The notes below the pieces were generated by a model, which saw only the letters and a program-made list of their open reading frames with translations, was not told the DNA's origin and ran no database searches. A stretch of 23,995 bases of DNA from Betaproteobacteria bacterium (GTDB lineage Bacteria > Pseudomonadota > Gammaproteobacteria > Burkholderiales > Burkholderiaceae_A), in NCBI GenBank assembly GCA_028139685.1, contig JAOINQ010000013.1:1-23995 (forward strand), read 5' to 3'. The stretch's first letter is position 1, and every line of letters begins with the position of its first letter. The translations under genes and the position numbers were made by a program. Positions 7,668 through 15,266 of the stretch are shown piece after piece.

Positions 7668-8611
7668 TTGACTTCCTCCTGACTACTCATTGAAATGGTC
7701 GCGGGCTTAGCAGTCGCGACATCGGTTTTCGATAAAACATCTGCATTCTCTGGCGCTGCAGAGCTACTTGATACTTTTTTGGTCTCACCAGCTAACTGCA
7801 TTCCAACCCACTCAGAATACTCCTCATCTGACACAACCTTAACTTCGATGGGCATAAATGCATGATCTTTTCCGCAAAGTTCGGAGCATTGACCAACATA
7901 AGATCCAGTCTTCTCAGCCTTAAACCATGAATCCCGAACAAAACCAGGTATAGAATCTTGTTTCACGCCCAACGCAGGGACGGACCATGCATGAATAACA
8001 TCATTTGCAGTTATGACGACTCTGACCTTTTTATTTACTGGAACTACGAGAGGGTTATCTACTTCCAATAAATAATTGTTAGTTTTAGGAGCAGCATTTA
8101 TTCTTTGCTCGTAGGGGGTAGTAAGTGTTGATAAAAATTTGATCCCTTCCCCTTCCCCTTTTAAATACTCATATCCCCATTTCCACTGATACCCGGTGAC
8201 TTTGATTGTAAGGTCAGCGTTAGAGGTATCTTTTTGAGCCATTACAGCCGGAGTCGCATAAACGCCAATTCCAACAACAATTAAAAACGGAATGACAGTC
8301 CAAAGAACTTCCACAGTATGGTTGTCAGAAAAGTCAGCGGGCTTATATCCCTTTGACTTGCGGTGGGCGTACATTGAGTAAAACATTACACCAAAAACGC
8401 CAACAAATATCACTAAACAAACAGCAAGCAAAACGTAGTGCATAAAGTACAAGTCTCTGGCTAATGCCGTTACCGGCTCGCGTAGGTTGTACCTGGTATT
8501 CAAATCGTTTGCAAATGCTGGTAACGAAAAAACCAATAAGGCGAAAGTCGCCCCAACGAATCCCGTAAAAAAATTTGAAGCTTTTAAAACAATTCTTCTC
8601 GCAGTCAACAT
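7664..8611 (-). CDS. coxB: Cytochrome c oxidase subunit II (CuA subunit)
   Basis: Takes electrons from cytochrome c through the binuclear CuA centre. The 315 residues have a signal peptide (about 1-35, PAFAND), two membrane helices (about 52-80 and 98-122), an aromatic patch YQWKWGYEY (141-149) and the cupredoxin domain. CuA ligands are H207 (VIHAWSVP), C242, E244, C246, H250 and M253 (GQCSELCGKDHAFM). A Ser/Ala-rich tail follows from about 275. There is no CxxCH heme site, so this is not the caa3-type fusion with a cytochrome c domain. The ATG lies in a 7-base overlap with the DUF2244 gene, with AAAGGG just upstream. It leads into coxA with an ATGA overlap. Confidence 0.97.
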   Translation of the reverse strand: MLTARRIVLKASNFFTGFVGATFALLVFSLPAFANDLNTRYNLREPVTALARDLYFMHYVLLAVCLVIFVGVFGVMFYSMYAHRKSKGYKPADFSDNHTVEVLWTVIPFLIVVGIGVYATPAVMAQKDTSNADLTIKVTGYQWKWGYEYLKGEGEGIKFLSTLTTPYEQRINAAPKTNNYLLEVDNPLVVPVNKKVRVVITANDVIHAWSVPALGVKQDSIPGFVRDSWFKAEKTGSYVGQCSELCGKDHAFMPIEVKVVSDEEYSEWVGMQLAGETKKVSSSSAAPENADVLSKTDVATAKPATISMSSQEEVK

Positions 8612-9033
8612 ATGTAGCCCTTTATTTCACCAAAAAATTTTTCCCTGCTCTTCAGATCAACTAACTTTCCAACCTTAACAGCTTTTGCTCCCCAGCTGAA
8701 CTCTACCAAACTCCCTTTACCCGTCTCCGTCATCCTGGCTCTTACCTGAAATCGAGGCAACTTTTGAATTTCTCTTTTGCCGGCCGTCTCAAACTCGAAC
8801 AATATTTCCTTCTCGGTCAAGACAACCTTTTCAAAATCAGCCGCATGTGACGCATAACAAAAAAAAGCTATTAACAAGACAGCACACTCAACTAAGACAA
8901 ACAAAAAAACAAGCCAAAAACCCATGCTAGCCCAGGCCAGACCAATCATTAACGAAACACTTCCTGCGAATCCTAAACACATCCCGAATTGTAGGGGAGA
9001 GAGAACACAGTTTTTTTTTAACGTCCAAGCCAA
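8605..9033 (-). CDS. DUF2244 two-helix membrane protein
   Basis: The 142 residues match the DUF2244 pattern. A short WTLKKNCVLSPLQ N-terminus precedes two adjacent membrane helices (about 19-36 and 38-60). A soluble part follows with FEKVVLTEKEILFEFETAGKRE and VEFSWGAKAVKVGKLVDLKSREKF, resembling a PH-like beta domain. Function is unknown; genes of this family often precede coxB, suggesting an oxidase-linked role. The start is TTG 9031-9033, chosen because the family begins with the W-x-L-K-x-N-C block and AAGGTAAG lies about 5 bases upstream. It is the first gene of the oxidase unit and overlaps coxB by 7 bases. Confidence 0.85.
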   Translation of the reverse strand: MAWTLKKNCVLSPLQFGMCLGFAGSVSLMIGLAWASMGFWLVFLFVLVECAVLLIAFFCYASHAADFEKVVLTEKEILFEFETAGKREIQKLPRFQVRARMTETGKGSLVEFSWGAKAVKVGKLVDLKSREKFFGEIKGYIC

Positions 9034-9049
9034 AATAACTTACCTTGAA

Positions 9050-9058
9050 ATTGTACCA
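9050..9058 (-). promoter_or_regulatory. candidate extended -10 promoter of the oxidase operon
   Basis: On the minus strand TGG-TACAAT matches an extended -10 (TGn plus 5 of 6 matches to TATAAT). It lies about 17 bases before the TTG start of DUF2244, with the Shine-Dalgarno site between. No good -35 hexamer is seen at the right spacing, which extended -10 promoters can tolerate. Inferred only. Confidence 0.35.
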
Positions 9059-9119
9059 TACGTACGACCATTCTTTCCTAGTCGGGAATTCGCTATTTGG
9101 ATAGTGTGCTAACGTTGTG

Positions 9120-9136
9120 CCCTATTAACAATAGGG
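9120..9136. repeat. perfect inverted repeat upstream of the oxidase operon
   Basis: CCCTATT-AAC-AATAGGG, two perfect 7-base arms with a 3-base centre, in the 186-base gap between the methyltransferase gene and DUF2244. It lies about 62-78 bases upstream of the candidate -10 on the minus strand. There is no T-run to make it a terminator. An operator for an oxidase regulator is possible but unproven. Confidence 0.5.
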
Positions 9137-9219
9137 ATAACCCTTGATTCCAATACTCCTTTTACGGATATTCAATGACACTCAGCTTACAAATCCAGTA
9201 TTACGACACTTAATATTCT

Positions 9220-10134
9220 TCAATCAGTCTTAAAAAAAATGGGAGAAATTCCTTCATTGACTATATCGCGACCACGTTTGTTCCCTTTCCATGCATGACC
9301 AGCTATCAGTTCAATATTTAACGCTATCCTTCCGCTTTTGTCTTTGCACTGTTCAATTGACTGTAGAACAGTATTTTTTAAAATTCGTCCTTTTGCCCCA
9401 CAATTATTCTTAAATGCCGGCGACAAATACAAAAATTTCCTCATCTCTTCATAGGCTCTAATAGGGTTAGAATATTTCAAAACAATATCGGATGAAACTA
9501 AAATTGGACTTTCGAAACCTAACTTAATGAGAAAATCACCCAAATCATGTTTATCAACAAGCGCTTCACAGTTTGAGCCATTTCCCAGATCTGATAACTT
9601 TTCATAAAAGTTTCGTAAAGTCCCCGGACCTAACGAAGTAAATGCAAACAACCCATCTTCACTTAAAACCCTTAAAACCTCTCTAAAAAAAAATTCCTTG
9701 TCCTCGATAGGAAGTAGAGGCAACGCTAGAACACAAGAAAAAAAACCTGTGTCAAACGGTATCTTTTTATCAGGGCTTAAATGAACAGCCTGTTTATGTA
9801 AGCTTTTGGCGAACAGCACAGAATTAAGCCTTTGAACAACATTTATATTTTCCTCCGTTGCACGGTAAGTATTTTTAAGCTTATCCTGATTTGTTTTTGA
9901 AACCAGTCCAAGGTTATAGGACTCTTTAAATTTCTTTGATAATTTTGTATTAGCAATCTGTTTCGAGATACTTGTTAAGCTTAAAAGCCTTCTCCGTTTG
10001 AAACACAGATCTGAAATATGCGTCTCTAGAAAAGCCTTTTGTTCCCTGTATACCGGATTTTCTTTTGAAAAAAAGAATTTATCTTTTCGAAGAAAATAGG
10101 GGGCCGTAGGACTTGAGCCAGTTTCTAAAAACAT
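9220..10134 (-). CDS. BioC-like methyltransferase-fold protein lacking recognisable SAM motif I
   Basis: The 304-residue protein resembles the BioC/malonyl-ACP methyltransferase-like family in its second half: a motif II-like region (PDKKIPFDTGFFSCVLALPLLPIEDKEFFFREVLRVLSEDGLFAFTSLGPGTLRNF, about 121-176) and a C-terminal GHAW block (about 278-281). At the expected position of the glycine-rich SAM-binding motif I (about 50-58) it reads LLSLTSISK, with no GxGxG and no acidic residue. The N-terminus is unusually Lys/Phe-rich. The frame is intact over more than 900 bases, arguing against a decayed gene. It follows gpsA by 27 bases and is last in the secB-gpsA unit. Whether it binds SAM, or is a pseudoenzyme, cannot be settled here. 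The ATG at 10134 has no clear Shine-Dalgarno site. Confidence 0.7.
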   Translation of the reverse strand: MFLETGSSPTAPYFLRKDKFFFSKENPVYREQKAFLETHISDLCFKRRRLLSLTSISKQIANTKLSKKFKESYNLGLVSKTNQDKLKNTYRATEENINVVQRLNSVLFAKSLHKQAVHLSPDKKIPFDTGFFSCVLALPLLPIEDKEFFFREVLRVLSEDGLFAFTSLGPGTLRNFYEKLSDLGNGSNCEALVDKHDLGDFLIKLGFESPILVSSDIVLKYSNPIRAYEEMRKFLYLSPAFKNNCGAKGRILKNTVLQSIEQCKDKSGRIALNIELIAGHAWKGNKRGRDIVNEGISPIFFKTD

Positions 10135-10161
10135 AAAACCAAAAGATCAAAAAATAACATT

Positions 10162-11196
10162 TCATTCATCTGAAGGCTCTCTTTTGAGAAGCGAGTTAAG
10201 TGCATCCCTGGCATCTTTTTTCTTATCTAGCAAAAGGCAGACCTCTCGTGTTATCGGAAGAGAGACATTTAATGATCTTCCGAGGGAAAAAAGTTTTGGC
10301 GCATTCGAAACACCCTCTGCGACTTGGCCCAAATTTAATAAGATTTCCTCCAAATTACCTCCCGCAGCTATCTCCTTTCCAACTTTCCGATTTCTCGACA
10401 ACTCTCCTGTAGTGGTTAGAAACAAATCCCCCGCACCCGCTAGACCTAAAAAGGTATCTTTCTCAGCCCCTAACGCAACACCCAATCTTACCGTTTCGGC
10501 CATTCCTCGAGTGATTAAAGATGCTCGTGCATTAAGCCCCAAGCTCAAACCGTCAGAAACTCCTGATGCTATAGCGAGAACATTTTTCATCGCTCCAGAT
10601 ACTTCAACTCCTATATTGTCTGAAATTGCATAAACTCGCATCCCTTCACTGTTCAAAACTATCGCTAATTTTCGTGCTAAATTTAGATCATCACTCGAGC
10701 ATGAGATTGCGAAAGGCAGGCCTCGTGCGACTTCATTCGCAAAACTTGGGCCAGAAAGAATGCAAATATGATTCTCTGGAAAGTATCGCTTGATGATTTC
10801 CGAAGGAAAATAATTTTTTCCCTCAAAAAAAACAACTCCTTTACACAGAGAAACGAAAATTAGATTTTGTAGATTAAACCGTTGAAGTTTTGAACATATT
10901 TGATAAAACGCTTTGGAGGGTGTAGCAAGAAGTAGACACTTTATTGTATCCTCTGGTTCATTCTTTAACCAACTGATGAGCTCTGCGAGATTTGAGGAGG
11001 AAGTTAAATTTTCAGATAACTGTATTCCTGGTAGATAGTCTTGATTAATCCCTGTTTCATTGATAAGCTCAGCCAACTTCTTAGATCTGCTCCAGAGCTT
11101 CACAGTTGCACCAGAGCCACTGGCAAGTCGTGAGCCGATGGCAGTTCCCCAAGCCCCGGCACCCAAAACCAAAAGAGCAGCTTTCATTTCGGCCAT
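10162..11196 (-). CDS. gpsA: Glycerol-3-phosphate dehydrogenase [NAD(P)+]
   Basis: Cytoplasmic enzyme reducing dihydroxyacetone phosphate to sn-glycerol 3-phosphate, the backbone for phospholipids. The 344 residues begin with the Rossmann motif LGAGAWGTA (11-19). LCKGVVFF carries K119, ILSGPSFANEVARGLP is the family block at 146-161, and GAMKNVLAIASG carries the catalytic lysine K204. LAGAGDLFLTTTGELSRNRKVG completes the C-terminal domain. The start at 11196 (MAEMKAALLVL) is uncertain: an ATG three codons later (11187) is equally possible, and neither has a strong ribosome site. It lies 35 bases after secB in the same direction. Confidence 0.97.
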   Translation of the reverse strand: MAEMKAALLVLGAGAWGTAIGSRLASGSGATVKLWSRSKKLAELINETGINQDYLPGIQLSENLTSSSNLAELISWLKNEPEDTIKCLLLATPSKAFYQICSKLQRFNLQNLIFVSLCKGVVFFEGKNYFPSEIIKRYFPENHICILSGPSFANEVARGLPFAISCSSDDLNLARKLAIVLNSEGMRVYAISDNIGVEVSGAMKNVLAIASGVSDGLSLGLNARASLITRGMAETVRLGVALGAEKDTFLGLAGAGDLFLTTTGELSRNRKVGKEIAAGGNLEEILLNLGQVAEGVSNAPKLFSLGRSLNVSLPITREVCLLLDKKKDARDALNSLLKREPSDE

Positions 11197-11231
11197 TAAT
11201 CTTTCACTGAGAGTTACTCCGTTAGATTGTT

Positions 11232-11705
11232 CTAATTAGTTACATTCTCATTACTCTTTTTTAGTTTTTCCTGATAAAAAAGCTCCCAGTTAATCTCAGT
11301 AAGATGTACCGGTGGAAAACTTGCCCTTTGCAGGGCGTCTGCAATGTTTGCCCTCAAATATGGATAGACTATGTTGGGGCAGGTGATACCTTTTAAAAGC
11401 TTTCTTTGTGAGTCTTCAACATTTTTTATTTCAAAAATGCCTGCCTCTTCTCCTTCAATAAGAAATCCAACTTTTTCCCCCACTCGACAATTTACTGAGC
11501 ACTTTACGCTCACCTCAACCATACCGTTATCTAATTCCTGCTCCTTAGAATCTACTTGGAATTCGAGTTTGGGGGGGGTATTGTCCAAGAAGATCCCGGG
11601 AGCATGAGGAATCTCCACGGAGAGATCTTTTAGATAAACTCTCTGTAAATTAAACGAAGGGGCATTTGCCCCGTTTTCTGATTTTGAGGCGTTCTCGTCT
11701 GCCAT
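11232..11705 (-). CDS. secB: Protein-export chaperone SecB
   Basis: Cytosolic chaperone that holds preproteins unfolded and passes them to SecA. The 157 residues match the family: FNLQRVYLKDLSVEIPHAPGIF near the start, VEVSVKCSVNCRVGEK in the beta sheet, GIFEIKNV, and CPNIVYPYLRANIADALQRASFPPVHLTEINWELFY at the C-terminal half. AAGGAA precedes the ATG. The gene order rhodanese-(grxC)-secB-gpsA is common in Betaproteobacteria; here grxC is absent and 66 bases separate secB from the rhodanese-like gene. Confidence 0.97.
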   Translation of the reverse strand: MADENASKSENGANAPSFNLQRVYLKDLSVEIPHAPGIFLDNTPPKLEFQVDSKEQELDNGMVEVSVKCSVNCRVGEKVGFLIEGEEAGIFEIKNVEDSQRKLLKGITCPNIVYPYLRANIADALQRASFPPVHLTEINWELFYQEKLKKSNENVTN

Positions 11706-11771
11706 AACTTAATTCCTTCCTTTGTCCTTTATTTGCAACTTTCTTCAAAGTCCGTCATCGATTGAAAAAAT

Positions 11772-12215
11772 TTACTTCTCGGTGGAACGAACCGGAAGTC
11801 CTGCGTCAATCCAGCTTTCAATTCCACCATCAAGACAAAACACTTCATCAAAACCATTGTCCTTAAGTAATTTTCCAACAACCGACACCGCACTTGCCTT
11901 ATTCCCCATCAAAATAACTGGTTTATTTTGATTTTTTTTATCCTGAAACTTCTTTTTGTATTTATGAAATTCCTCTCTTTTTTCTAGCAAAATAGAGGAC
12001 GGGATTCGCTCAGCTTGAGGTACAATGCCACCCGAAAGATCGTCATCCTCTCGCAAATCAATTAAAATGCCATTTTGCCTATTTAACATAGTTGTCGCTT
12101 CTGCTGTACCCAGTCTTTTTACACCAATGTTTTTTGTTAACAATGGCCAAACAAGAAGACTTCCACTTATGAACGCAATGCTTATTAAAAGAATATTCTC
12201 AAAAAAAAAATCCAA
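11772..12215 (-). CDS. Membrane-anchored rhodanese-like protein without catalytic cysteine
   Basis: The 147-residue protein has an N-terminal membrane helix (about 7-26) and one rhodanese domain: GILIDLREDDDLSGGIVPQAERIPSS (49-74) and CLDGGIESWIDAGLPV (127-142). The active-site loop that normally reads CxxGxxS is LMGNKASA here (102-109), so the sulfur-carrying cysteine is missing; the only cysteine is C127, outside the loop. It probably acts in binding rather than sulfur transfer, an inference. The start is TTG 12213-12215, supported by GGAG 7 bases upstream. Codons 2-5 contain a run of ten T. It is the first gene of the secB-gpsA unit and divergent from gpmA. Confidence 0.85.
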   Translation of the reverse strand: MDFFFENILLISIAFISGSLLVWPLLTKNIGVKRLGTAEATTMLNRQNGILIDLREDDDLSGGIVPQAERIPSSILLEKREEFHKYKKKFQDKKNQNKPVILMGNKASAVSVVGKLLKDNGFDEVFCLDGGIESWIDAGLPVRSTEK

Positions 12216-12241
12216 AAAATGCTCCGCCGAGTGAATCTGTT

Positions 12242-12270
12242 ATTATAAACTCAAAAGTTGTGTGTCTGTG
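12242..12270 (-). promoter_or_regulatory. candidate promoter of the rhodanese-secB-gpsA unit
   Basis: On the minus strand CAGACA (12270-12265, 4 of 6 matches), a 17-base spacer and a perfect TATAAT (12247-12242). It predicts a short leader of about 20 bases that contains the GGAG ribosome site of the rhodanese-like gene. The site overlaps the beginning of gpmA on the other strand. Confidence 0.4.
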
Positions 12271-12999
12271 ATACAAAATACAGTGAATTCATTTTACAAA
12301 ACCTTAGATAACCGCAGTGTAATAATCATGAGGCATGGCCAAAGCGTTTGGAATGAAAAAAACCTATTTACCGGTTGGGAAGATGCAGACCTTACTGAAA
12401 TAGGAAAGCTAGAGGCGAGGAAAGCTGGTCAATTGTTAAGGCAAATGAAAATGCGATTTGATATAGCGCATTGCTCTCTTCTCAGAAGGGCGATAAAAAC
12501 CCTATGGATAGCCCTAGAGGAGCTGGATCAAGAATGGATTCCAGTGAAAAAAAATTGGCGACTGAATGAAAGGCATTATGGTCAACTGACGGGTTTAAAT
12601 AAGATAGAAATGGAAAAAAAGCACGGAACTCCGACTGTAAAACAATGGAGGAAGTCTTACGATTACAAACCCGACCCGATAGGGGACTCTAATCCCAACT
12701 GGAATGGCTTGGATCAAAGGTATGCAGATATCGAAAAAAACTTAATTCCAACAAGCGAAAGTTTGAGAGAGACCCTCTCCAGAGTAAAAAAATATTGGGA
12801 CACTGAGATCTTGCAAGATCTGAAGTTGGGCAAACGAATTATCATCTCTGCTCATGGAAATTCTATTAGAGCCTTACTAATGTATTTAGAAAAAATTTCT
12901 GCTGAAGAAATTGAAGAAGTTAACATCCCTAGAGCGACTCCCATCAAGCTCCAACTTGACGAATCGTTCCATGTTGTTTCACGGTCTTTTTTAACATAA
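12262..12999 (+). CDS. gpmA: 2,3-bisphosphoglycerate-dependent phosphoglycerate mutase
   Basis: Interconverts 3- and 2-phosphoglycerate in glycolysis and gluconeogenesis through a phosphohistidine. The 245 residues show the dPGM signature RHGQSVWNEKNLFTGWEDADL with phospho-acceptor H25. They also show the LNERHYGQLTGLNK block with E103, and SAHGNSIRALL with the second histidine H198. The region around 133-152 is shorter than in the E. coli enzyme. The N-terminus is about 17 residues longer than usual. The GTG at 12262 lacks a Shine-Dalgarno site and another GTG lies at 12268, so the start is uncertain. It is divergent from the rhodanese gene and 61 bases ahead of ctpA. Confidence 0.95.
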   Translation: MSVIQNTVNSFYKTLDNRSVIIMRHGQSVWNEKNLFTGWEDADLTEIGKLEARKAGQLLRQMKMRFDIAHCSLLRRAIKTLWIALEELDQEWIPVKKNWRLNERHYGQLTGLNKIEMEKKHGTPTVKQWRKSYDYKPDPIGDSNPNWNGLDQRYADIEKNLIPTSESLRETLSRVKKYWDTEILQDLKLGKRIIISAHGNSIRALLMYLEKISAEEIEEVNIPRATPIKLQLDESFHVVSRSFLT

Positions 13000-13045
13000 A
13001 AAGAAACAAACTAAAAAAAATGCTGTCTCTATTTTATAAAACCTA

Positions 13046-13051
13046 TATAAT
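13046..13051 (+). promoter_or_regulatory. candidate -10 element of ctpA
   Basis: A perfect TATAAT ends only 9 bases before the ctpA ATG (13061). A weak -35 (CTGTCT, 13023-13028) is 17 bases upstream. If used, transcription would begin at about 13058-13060, giving a nearly leaderless mRNA; no good ribosome site is seen before the ATG. Confidence 0.35.
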
Positions 13052-13060
13052 TATGGACCT

Positions 13061-14464
13061 ATGTCTGTTACCAGAGTAAATTTTAAACCTATTATTCTGA
13101 TACTAATGGGCCTCATTACGGGGCTAATTCTTAGTGTCGGTTTGGACGTATCCGCTGACAAGCCCTCGAGTGGTTTGCCCATCGACGATTTGCGAAAGTT
13201 TGCCAGTGTATTTGGTACCATCAAAGCGAATTACGTCGATAGTGTAGATGATAGTGATCTTATAAAAGGGGCGGTCAGTGGCATGCTTTCTGGCTTAGAT
13301 CCCCACTCGAGTTATCTTGATGCAGAGGCGTTTCGCGATCTACAGGTCGGAACTCAAGGAGAGTTTGGGGGGTTGGGTATAGAAGTTGGAACGCAGGATG
13401 GTCTTATAAGAGTAGTTGCCCCCATCGAAGACACGCCGGCAGCCAGAGCGGGTGTAAAGGCAGGCGACCTTATTACTAAGATCGACGACAAGGCTACTAA
13501 AGGCATGAGTTTAGGGGATGCCGTGAAGCTGATGAGGGGTAAACCCAAAACTAAAATTAAGCTTACCGTTTTGAGAGAGGGAGAAAATAGCCCTATCACC
13601 ATTGAAATAATTAGGGATATTATTCAGGTAACAAGCGTAAGGTCAAAGCTCGTTGAAAAAGATATAGGATTCCTGAGGATATCCCAGTTTCAAGAAAAAA
13701 CAGTTGGCGGTGTAGTTAAGAACTTCAATAAATTAGTTGAGACTGCTAGAACTAACAATACGCAATTGAAAGGACTTGTTTTAGATTTGCGAAACGACCC
13801 GGGAGGATTACTAAATGCTGCAGTCGGAGTATCAGCCGCATTCCTAAAATCAGGTGTTAAGGTTGTGTACACAAACGGCCGACAGCCTGATTCAGTTAAA
13901 GAATTTTTTGCCCGACCTGAAGATTATGCTCGAACCTCTAATGATCCTCTGACAGTTTTAAGTCCGTTAGCAAAAAATCTACCCATGGTGGTTTTGATCA
14001 ATGGTGGGTCTGCATCCGCATCCGAAATAGTTGCTGGAGCTTTACAAGATCACAAGCGGGCTAAAGTACTCGGAACCCAGTCTTTCGGTAAAGGTTCGGT
14101 GCAGACTATACTCCCGCTGACTAACAACACGGCAATAAAGTTAACTACCGCCAGATACTTCACTCCCTTAGGACAAAAAATTCAGGCAAAAGGTATAAGG
14201 CCCGACTTCTGGGTTGAGGAAACCGAGTCAGGGGATGTTTTTGACCGGGATAGAGTCCGAGAAGCAGATCTGTCCAGGCATCTAGACTCCAGTAAAGAAT
14301 CTGAGAAAGCTAAGAAAAGAAATGACGATTCCAGCGACTCGACTAAGACCTTGAAAGAACCAATTGAATTTGGGTCAGATAAAGACTTTCAACTAAAGCA
14401 GGCTATTAACCTGCTAAGAGGGCTCCCTGTTAAAACAGACGACGTACCAGAAAAATTCTCGTAG
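13061..14464 (+). CDS. ctpA: Carboxyl-terminal processing protease (S41 family)
   Basis: Periplasmic serine protease that trims or degrades proteins from the C-terminus, typically in envelope quality control. The 467 residues comprise an N-terminal signal or anchor helix (about 9-31) and an alpha domain with MLSGLDPHSSYLD. A PDZ domain follows (about 100-185, GGLGIEVG to LMRGKPKT). The S41 catalytic core has LDLRNDPGG (241-249), the serine region GGSASASE (315-322) and the lysine K344 in SFGKGSVQT. A charged Ser/Lys/Asp-rich stretch (about 405-440) precedes the end. It follows gpmA and leads to the MoeB/ThiF-like gene by 29 bases, the usual order in Burkholderiales. Confidence 0.95.
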   Translation: MSVTRVNFKPIILILMGLITGLILSVGLDVSADKPSSGLPIDDLRKFASVFGTIKANYVDSVDDSDLIKGAVSGMLSGLDPHSSYLDAEAFRDLQVGTQGEFGGLGIEVGTQDGLIRVVAPIEDTPAARAGVKAGDLITKIDDKATKGMSLGDAVKLMRGKPKTKIKLTVLREGENSPITIEIIRDIIQVTSVRSKLVEKDIGFLRISQFQEKTVGGVVKNFNKLVETARTNNTQLKGLVLDLRNDPGGLLNAAVGVSAAFLKSGVKVVYTNGRQPDSVKEFFARPEDYARTSNDPLTVLSPLAKNLPMVVLINGGSASASEIVAGALQDHKRAKVLGTQSFGKGSVQTILPLTNNTAIKLTTARYFTPLGQKIQAKGIRPDFWVEETESGDVFDRDRVREADLSRHLDSSKESEKAKKRNDDSSDSTKTLKEPIEFGSDKDFQLKQAINLLRGLPVKTDDVPEKFS

Positions 14465-14493
14465 AAACCAGCTTTCGGGTTTAAAAAAAGTGA

Positions 14494-15237
14494 ATGGTTG
14501 ATGAGAATATACTTTTACGAAATAGTAGACACCTACTTCTAAACGAGTTTAATGAAGATTCAATTAGACTCTTACTAGAATCGCGTATCCTGATTATTGG
14601 GGCAGGAGGATTAGGGTGTCCGGCAGCTTTGTATTTAGCAACCGCTGGGGTAAAAAGCATAAGATGGGTTGACCCAGATAAGGTTGATATCAGCAATCTT
14701 CCTCGTCAGGTATTGTTTAGTGAAACTGATTTAAATGTTCCTAAAGTTATTGTCGGCAAAAGAATACTAAATAAAATTGTTCCAGCATTAGATGTAGATG
14801 CTATAGAGGAAAAAGCCGACGAGAATAACTTAAGTAAACTGATATTAGGCTGCAATATTGTTTTAGATTGCACAGACCGGTTTAAAACTCGTCACCTAAT
14901 TAATAAGCATTGCGTAAAAAATAAGGTGCCACTCGTTATAGGGTCAGCTGTAGGCTGGTCAGGCCAACTAATGGTTGTGAATTCGTCAGAGCAAAATACA
15001 GCTTGTTACTCCTGTGTATTCGAGGAGAACCTAGAATTCACAGACGATCCATGCGGTGCATTTGGTGTTTTTAGTCCGCTAGTAGGTACTGTCGGTTTGC
15101 TGCAAGCAGGAGAGGCGATCAAAACATTATTGAAAATCAATCAAACAACAGGGAAATTACTTTTGTTCAATGCACATTCATTAAACTTTGATCGAATAAA
15201 TCTGACCAAAAATATCAAATGCAATGTATGTTCATAA
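14494..15237 (+). CDS. MoeB/ThiF-family E1-like adenylyltransferase
   Basis: Adenylates the C-terminal glycine of a ubiquitin-like sulfur carrier (MoaD or ThiS) for molybdopterin or thiamine synthesis. The 247 residues show the ATP-binding GAGGLGCPAALYLATAG (36-52), WVDPDKVDISNLPRQ, DCTDRFKTRHLIN and the GPLxGTVG-like block FSPLVGTVGLLQAGEAIK. Two zinc-binding CxxC pairs, CYSC and CNVC, are present, the last right at the C-terminus. Length and layout fit MoeB/ThiF without a rhodanese domain. Which carrier it serves cannot be told, since no moaD or thiS is nearby. ATG 14494 was chosen; it is 29 bases after ctpA. It is convergent with the HAD gene, without a clear terminator between. Confidence 0.9.
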   Translation: MVDENILLRNSRHLLLNEFNEDSIRLLLESRILIIGAGGLGCPAALYLATAGVKSIRWVDPDKVDISNLPRQVLFSETDLNVPKVIVGKRILNKIVPALDVDAIEEKADENNLSKLILGCNIVLDCTDRFKTRHLINKHCVKNKVPLVIGSAVGWSGQLMVVNSSEQNTACYSCVFEENLEFTDDPCGAFGVFSPLVGTVGLLQAGEAIKTLLKINQTTGKLLLFNAHSLNFDRINLTKNIKCNVCS

Positions 15238-15266
15238 ATCAATAAATTTAAATAGAAGCAGATGAT

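Noticed and set aside
9220..10134. Methyltransferase-like gene as a pseudogene
   Set aside because: The frame is intact, and the conserved second half and GHAW C-terminus are preserved; only motif I is altered.
10184..10633. 149-codon open frame opposite gpsA
   Set aside because: It mirrors the gpsA coding sequence, is Ser/Pro-rich as shadow frames often are, and has no ribosome site.
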